64,000 nucleotides of DNA from Alphaproteobacteria bacterium (GTDB lineage: Bacteria; Pseudomonadota; Alphaproteobacteria; SHVP01). Where the stretch lies: the NCBI GenBank assembly GCA_040216735.1, contig JAVJOO010000005.1, positions 434,001-498,000 on the forward strand, written 5' to 3'. The notes below the pieces were generated by a model. The model was not told where the DNA came from, made no database searches, and was given only the letters and a program-made list of their open reading frames with translations. Positions 59,620-64,000 of this stretch are shown here, piece by piece. A program made the translations under genes and the position numbers. Positions within the stretch are counted from its first letter, which is position 1; every line of letters starts with the position of its first letter.

Positions 59620-60318
59620 GTGAAGCATCGCAAGATTAGAGGCCGGATCGACTACATCACCGACGACGTCGGGGTCATGGGCCGGGAGTGGTTCACCCAT
59701 AGCGTCCATTCGGACGGGCGCCGCACCATGCGCGCCCTCACCGAAATGGACGACGACGACCTGATGCGCGACGTCACCTTCAGCGTCGACGAGAACTGGC
59801 TACCGTTGGATTGTTTCGTCCGCCTGACGATCGGCGACCGGTTTCAAGGGACCGGATGGTTCCGTTTCACCGACACGTATGCCGAATGCGAATCGTTCTC
59901 GATCGACGGGGGGCGCGTCAGCCAGCGCTGGCCCATGGACGGACGTCCACCCCTGTTCGTTAGCCATGCCGTCGCTTGCGACGCCTGGACCAACGCTGCT
60001 TTCGACATGTCTCGCAAAGGCGAACGCCAATTGGTCTATCCGCGCATGGCGTGCTCGCCACTCGGCAACGGCGGATCGGGTCCGATGCTGGGGAATTCGA
60101 CGACGGTTACACCGACACCGGCGACGTTGTACCTCGACTATCTAGGCGAGGAGGACGTGACCGTCCCAGCCGGGACATTCAAGTGCCATCGCATGGCGCT
60201 CAACCGCGGCGATATCCCGCGCTTTGAAATCTGGACCCACGGGCCAGACTTCCTGCCCGTGCAACTCCGCTACGACCGGTTAAACCAGTACTATCAACTC
60301 GCCGAACTGGACATGTAA
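59620..60318 (+). CDS. Unknown protein (232 aa)
   Basis: The soluble protein has no signal peptide. It is rich in Asp and aromatic residues, with a Tyr-Leu-Asp-Tyr-rich C-terminal half (TLYLDYLGEEDVTVPAGTFKCHRM) that resembles the ending of DUF3108-like beta-barrel proteins, where a strand carries VPAGTF-x-C-H/x. GTG at 59620 follows TAGGGGAGG. It precedes the methyltransferase gene by 22 bp and may be expressed with it. Confidence 0.6.
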   Translation: MKHRKIRGRIDYITDDVGVMGREWFTHSVHSDGRRTMRALTEMDDDDLMRDVTFSVDENWLPLDCFVRLTIGDRFQGTGWFRFTDTYAECESFSIDGGRVSQRWPMDGRPPLFVSHAVACDAWTNAAFDMSRKGERQLVYPRMACSPLGNGGSGPMLGNSTTVTPTPATLYLDYLGEEDVTVPAGTFKCHRMALNRGDIPRFEIWTHGPDFLPVQLRYDRLNQYYQLAELDM

Positions 60319-60340
60319 TCGGCGCGCGAAAGAGGTTCGT

Positions 60341-61462
60341 ATGGAAACGCAGTACCGCCACAACCTTCTGGTTGACGAAAACCACGACGAAGAGGCACGC
60401 GAGATGTTCGCCGTGGACCTCGCCACGCATCTTTCCAAGGATGTCTTCCCTGGAACACGCCGCTTGTTCGAGGAACGGATCGCACCGGCGTTCCAGCGTC
60501 AGCACGATCGGGCCCCGAATCGAACCGAGACCCGGCGCGCACTGCTGGGCCAGCCCTTCTATCAGATGTGGAGTTCGCTCAAGCGAACCGACCAGGAGAT
60601 ATTGTTCGACTATGTCGGCGAAGCGGTCGAGCACCAGTTGAGCGGCATTACCGCACGCAGCAAACGACCCCCCCGCAAGGCTGGTGGCTCGCTCCGTCTG
60701 GACCCAACCGTCAAGCCGCCGCGATACCTCACGGCGGTCGATATCCATTGTATGCCAGGCAACTACACCGGGGATTTGGGCGGCGACGACGTTTCCGCCG
60801 GCGCGATTTTCGACCGCGGTCTGTTTCTGTACGGGCGCGGCGGTCTCGGGCCGCAGAGCGACGATATGGGCGCCTCGGCCTGCGCCTGGCTCAAGCGGAC
60901 GCATCCCGGTTTCGCGCCAAGCGACATTCTGGATATGGGCTGTTCGATCGGCGGCAACACCCTGCCCTTTGCCCGCGCGTTTCCGAAGGCAAACGTTCAG
61001 GCGATCGACGTGGGGACCGGTATCTTGCGCTATGGCCATGCCCGGGCCGAAGAACTTGGCGTGCCGATCCATTTTTCACAACAGGATGCCGAACACACGT
61101 CGTTCCCCGATGAGAGTTTCGATTTAATCGTCTCGCACTTGCTCGGTCACGAAACCTCGTTGGCGGGCTATCGCAACATCGTCCGCGAATGCTTCCGGCT
61201 ACTGCGGCCCGGCGGCATGATGCTGCATACCGAGACCGAGTGGTCGACCGAGGTCGATCCATTCAACCAGTCGGTTCTCGACTGGGAGACGCACTACAAT
61301 GCCGAGCCGTTCAAGACAAAGCTCGACACGCTCGACAACATCGCCGTCGCCGCCGAAGCGGGATTCACCAAGAATAAAGCCTTTGTCGAGCGCGCGCCGA
61401 GTTTGCGGGCCGGCACTAAATACTACCAAGGCCGCTGGGTGATCTTCGGCGCGACGAAATAG
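60341..61462 (+). CDS. Class I SAM-dependent methyltransferase with N-terminal domain
   Basis: The first 170 residues are a charged helical domain with no recognised family; the rest is a class I methyltransferase with motif I ILDMGCSIGGNTLPFAR, VQAIDVGTG (acidic beta-2), DESFDLIVSHLLGHE and RLLRPGGMMLH. The C-terminal tail (AGTKYYQGRWVIFGA) is usual. The acceptor is unknown. Start at 60341 follows AAAGAGG. It overlaps no neighbour; the converging MDR gene ends 4 bp away. Confidence 0.8.
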   Translation: METQYRHNLLVDENHDEEAREMFAVDLATHLSKDVFPGTRRLFEERIAPAFQRQHDRAPNRTETRRALLGQPFYQMWSSLKRTDQEILFDYVGEAVEHQLSGITARSKRPPRKAGGSLRLDPTVKPPRYLTAVDIHCMPGNYTGDLGGDDVSAGAIFDRGLFLYGRGGLGPQSDDMGASACAWLKRTHPGFAPSDILDMGCSIGGNTLPFARAFPKANVQAIDVGTGILRYGHARAEELGVPIHFSQQDAEHTSFPDESFDLIVSHLLGHETSLAGYRNIVRECFRLLRPGGMMLHTETEWSTEVDPFNQSVLDWETHYNAEPFKTKLDTLDNIAVAAEAGFTKNKAFVERAPSLRAGTKYYQGRWVIFGATK

Positions 61463-61465
61463 GCC

Positions 61466-62509
61466 CTAGACCTCTAGAACAATGTTCCCATAGAAGTCCC
61501 GGCTTTCGAGCATTTCGTGGGCCTTGCGAGCGTCGCTGAGGGGAAAACGGGCGGCCAGGACCGGTCGCAGATCGCCGCGCGCGAGGAACCTGAGGACTTG
61601 CTTGATCGATTCCTTGGGCGTGAAGTGAGTCCCGGTCAGCATGATTTGGCTGCGGACCAATAGACGGCGGATATCGATTAGGGTTTCGGTCGGTTCGATC
61701 GAGCCCGCGCTCGACAGCCGGCCGTTATAGGCGAGCGCATCCAAGCTCTTGCGCAAGATGTCGCCGCCGATAGTTTCCAACACGACGTCGACCCCGCGCC
61801 CGCCCGTGGCCGCGCGGACTTCCTTGGTCAGGTCCTGGGTCCTATAGTTGACCCCGACATCGGCGCCGTCCTGCTGGGCTCGGCGCAGTTTGTCGTCCGA
61901 CCCCGCACTCGCGACAATACGACAGCCGGTCATATGGGCGATTTGGACCGCCGCACTCCCCACCGCGCCGCCGACGGCGTTGATGAGGACCGTATCCTCG
62001 GGCCGAAGGTTAACCTTGCGCGCCATCTCCCACGCAGTTGCATAGGCGACAAGCGAGGTCGCTGCGTCAAGGAACGAAACCTCCGCGGGTAACGGCAGCA
62101 GACTGAACTGGTTGACCCTGACATACTCGGCGTAGGTGCCCCACCGAGTGTGGCCGAGCTTGTCGAACTTGGCGCAAATGTTGTCGTGGCCTTGCATACA
62201 ATAGCAGACTGGCTCGCTGCACGTGCCGAGTGAAACGGTGAGCACAGGGACGACCCGGTCGCCCGCCTTGAGCCCGGCAACCCCTGGACCGACTTCCGCC
62301 ACGGTCCCCGCACCCTCGACTCCCAAAATGTGCGGAAAAGTTACCGATGCGTTGGGGACGTTGCCGTTACGCACCAGGGTGTCGAAGCGGTTGATCCCGA
62401 CGGTATCGACCTTGATAAGAACATCGCCGGGACCCACCTCGGGTGTCGGAACATCGGCATACCGCATGGCTTCAGGCCCGCCGTGGCCGTCAATAACGAT
62501 CGCTTTCAT
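61466..62509 (-). CDS. MDR-family zinc alcohol dehydrogenase/quinone reductase
   Basis: The 347-residue protein has GroES-like and Rossmann domains with VGGAVGSAAVQIAHMTGC near residue 180. Instead of the four-cysteine structural zinc site it has CSEPVCYCMQGHDNIC, which still offers four cysteines with altered spacing, and GINRFDTLVRNG in place of the catalytic-zinc cysteine. It is a paralogue of the protein at 26007. It overlaps the D-aminoacylase gene upstream by 4 bp and may be coupled to it. Confidence 0.83.
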   Translation of the reverse strand: MKAIVIDGHGGPEAMRYADVPTPEVGPGDVLIKVDTVGINRFDTLVRNGNVPNASVTFPHILGVEGAGTVAEVGPGVAGLKAGDRVVPVLTVSLGTCSEPVCYCMQGHDNICAKFDKLGHTRWGTYAEYVRVNQFSLLPLPAEVSFLDAATSLVAYATAWEMARKVNLRPEDTVLINAVGGAVGSAAVQIAHMTGCRIVASAGSDDKLRRAQQDGADVGVNYRTQDLTKEVRAATGGRGVDVVLETIGGDILRKSLDALAYNGRLSSAGSIEPTETLIDIRRLLVRSQIMLTGTHFTPKESIKQVLRFLARGDLRPVLAARFPLSDARKAHEMLESRDFYGNIVLEV

Positions 62510-64000
62510 GGCGCCTTTCCGGTTGGTGACTCGTAACGCGGGCCATCCGGGGTCGAGCGAATTAACCGACCGGGCCGAGCCTCGGTTTCCTGTCCGCGTC
62601 GTTGAATGACCTGACCTGCAACGATGGTCGCTTCGTAGCCCCGCGCCTTTTGCATGAGGCGCATCGCGCCAGCCGGCAAATCGTTGACGAAGTACGGCGT
62701 CTCCAGCCGCAGACCGTCGAAATCGATCAAGTTTAGGTCGGCGCGCAGACCGGGCTTGATCGCGCCGCGATCGTTGAATCCATAGAGCGCGGCGTTATCC
62801 AGCGTTTGCTTCTTGACCAACCACTCCAAAGGCAGCGACGCACCGCGCGTGCGGTCGCGAGCCCAGTGGGTCAGCATGAAGGTCGGGACGCTCGCATCGC
62901 ATATGTAGGTCACATGCGCCCCTGCATCGCCGCCGCCCAAAACGGCCTGCGGGTGGACGAGCATTTCGCGAACCGTCTCTAAGTCGCCATCCGCGTAATT
63001 GAAGGCGGTAAAATACAAAACCGCGCGCCCGTCGTCGGCAAGCAACTTGTCGTAGCCAAGGTCTGCAGGGTCGCGACCGCCCGCTTTCGCTTGCGCTGCA
63101 ATGCTATGGGCCGGGTCAGGTTCGTAATCCAACGGATCGCCCAGGTCGTAGCTGCCCGCCCACGCGGTCTTGAGAATATTGTTGAACGCATCGTCGTTAG
63201 GATCCGATTGCGCCAAAAGCCGCGCCTTGAACGCCGGATCGCGCATCGTTCGTACGATTTCCCCATGCGACTTCCCGGCGATTTCGACAAAGGCCGGATA
63301 ACGAAAGAACGGATGGATTCCCGCCAACGTGAACAGGTAGTTGGTCGGCCGACCGAAGACCTGGGGATAGATACGTGCGCCATCCGCCGCGGCTGTCGCG
63401 CAGGCATCCAAAACGGCACGCCAGACCTCGGGGTAATCGTGGGCCTGCCCGAGCAAGAAGGTTATCGGACACCCCGTGCTTTTGGAGATCCGGTGCATCC
63501 ATTGAATTTCACTGGGCGGACCGGCGGCATCGAAACCGCTCATCCCGCGCACTGTCATCTCAAAGACGCCATGGCCGGCACCGGCGAGCGCTTGGGCTAG
63601 GGCGAGAAGTTCGTCCTCGGCGGCAAAGGTGCCCGGCACGAGGTCACCGTCGATGTCGAGGTGGAGCAGCGAGCGCGACGTGCTAAGCCCGGCGGCACCG
63701 GCCGCCATCGCTTCGCGCACCACACGCGCCTCGGCGGCGATGTCGCCTGCGGTCGCCCATTCGTCGTGGGCGCGGTCGCCCATGACATAGGCGCGAATCG
63801 CGCCATGACCGATTTGCGCCGCGACGTCGAGGGCGCGCGGCATCGCATCCAGCGCATCGAGATATTCGGGGAAGGTCTCCCACTGCCAGCGTATCCCCGC
63901 CGCCAGGGCGCTGCCGGGAATGTCCTCAACCCCCTCCATCAACCCGAGGAGCCAGGCGCGCCGGTCCGGCGCCGCGGGCGCGAATCCAACGCCGCAATTC
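62506..64000 (-). CDS. N-acyl-D-amino-acid deacylase (amidohydrolase family), 5' end outside the window
   Basis: The frame stays open to the right edge, with NCGVGFAP at the border (the zinc-ligand Cys motif of D-aminoacylases), so the gene continues beyond 64000. The visible 497 residues include LMEGVEDIPG, AYVMGDRAH, GDAGAHVTY with a metal-binding Asp, and LEWLVKKQTLDNAALYGFNDRG. The enzyme removes the acyl group from N-acyl-D-amino acids or dipeptides, fitting a nitrogen-scavenging region. Confidence 0.87.
   Translation of the reverse strand, partial: NCGVGFAPAAPDRRAWLLGLMEGVEDIPGSALAAGIRWQWETFPEYLDALDAMPRALDVAAQIGHGAIRAYVMGDRAHDEWATAGDIAAEARVVREAMAAGAAGLSTSRSLLHLDIDGDLVPGTFAAEDELLALAQALAGAGHGVFEMTVRGMSGFDAAGPPSEIQWMHRISKSTGCPITFLLGQAHDYPEVWRAVLDACATAAADGARIYPQVFGRPTNYLFTLAGIHPFFRYPAFVEIAGKSHGEIVRTMRDPAFKARLLAQSDPNDDAFNNILKTAWAGSYDLGDPLDYEPDPAHSIAAQAKAGGRDPADLGYDKLLADDGRAVLYFTAFNYADGDLETVREMLVHPQAVLGGGDAGAHVTYICDASVPTFMLTHWARDRTRGASLPLEWLVKKQTLDNAALYGFNDRGAIKPGLRADLNLIDFDGLRLETPYFVNDLPAGAMRLMQKARGYEATIVAGQVIQRRGQETEARPGRLIRSTPDGPRYESPTGKAP

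Noticed and set aside
1-64000. CRISPR arrays, rRNA or tRNA genes, insertion sequences, prophage
   Set aside because: No regularly spaced repeats, no conserved RNA segments, and no transposase or integrase motifs were seen by eye; a dedicated tRNA/CRISPR search could still find weak cases.

Overview
The window is GC-rich, densely packed bacterial DNA with about 60 protein genes on both strands. Many adjacent genes overlap by 4 bp (ATGA) or are a few bases apart, and no gap exceeds 300 bp. Family content suggests a heterotrophic alphaproteobacterium of Rhodospirillales or marine type: Pot-type and family-5 binding proteins, hydantoinase HyuA/HyuB, a CitE-like lyase, tungstate uptake, MsrB and ZntB. 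That placement is inference. No rRNA, tRNA, CRISPR array, insertion sequence or phage gene was seen, and base composition looks uniform.

Layout. (1) 1-10859: the 3' part of an HMG-CoA lyase gene meets, at a bidirectional terminator, a long minus-strand cluster. In transcription order this is a Tat-exported Pot-type binding protein, two permeases, HyuA, HyuB, a PEP mutase/isocitrate lyase-family enzyme, an isochorismatase-fold amidohydrolase and a YrdC-domain protein. It reads as uptake and opening of a cyclic amide or ureide. (2) 11123-17721: an exported hypothetical protein, a racemase-fold protein lacking both catalytic cysteines, two amidases around a PuuE-type allantoinase, and a PotA-type ATPase that may serve the transporter of region 1. 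(3) 17995-20991: a HisD-family dehydrogenase, possibly a sulfopropanediol dehydrogenase, with an SDR and a methyltransferase. (4) 21012-30162: a HAD-family dehydrogenase, an FMN reductase, a second cysteine-less racemase-fold protein, a LeuC/LeuD-like hydro-lyase, a CMD protein, an MDR dehydrogenase, a PuuE paralogue, an amidase and a DehI-like protein. (5) 30340-34763: a ribose-type ABC importer plus a second isochorismatase-fold enzyme. (6) 34760-41275: two half-size permeases, a rhodanese, a VOC protein with tandem cupins, a small unknown, a membrane protein and an EamA exporter. (7) 41421-45823: two paralogous family-5 binding proteins around a luciferase-like monooxygenase. (8) 45945-51183: small exported proteins, MsrB-ZntB-MscS, an MFS transporter and a zinc ribbon. 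(9) 51180-57169: a twin-domain nitrilase, a CitE-like lyase, an Fe/2OG oxygenase followed by a PhnZ-like HD-domain protein, and an amidohydrolase. (10) 57210-64000: tupBCA, an unknown, a methyltransferase, an MDR dehydrogenase and an N-acyl-D-amino-acid deacylase running off the end.

Taken together, this looks like a scavenging region for small organic nitrogen compounds (hydantoins, ureides, amides, nitriles, N-acyl amino acids) and possibly sulfonates or phosphonates. Several families occur as two diverged copies. The least explained elements are the oxygenase/PhnZ-like pair, the fused nitrilase with a degenerate first domain, the two racemase-fold proteins without catalytic cysteines, and the lysine-rich tail on HyuA. 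No transcriptional regulator was recognised anywhere in the window.
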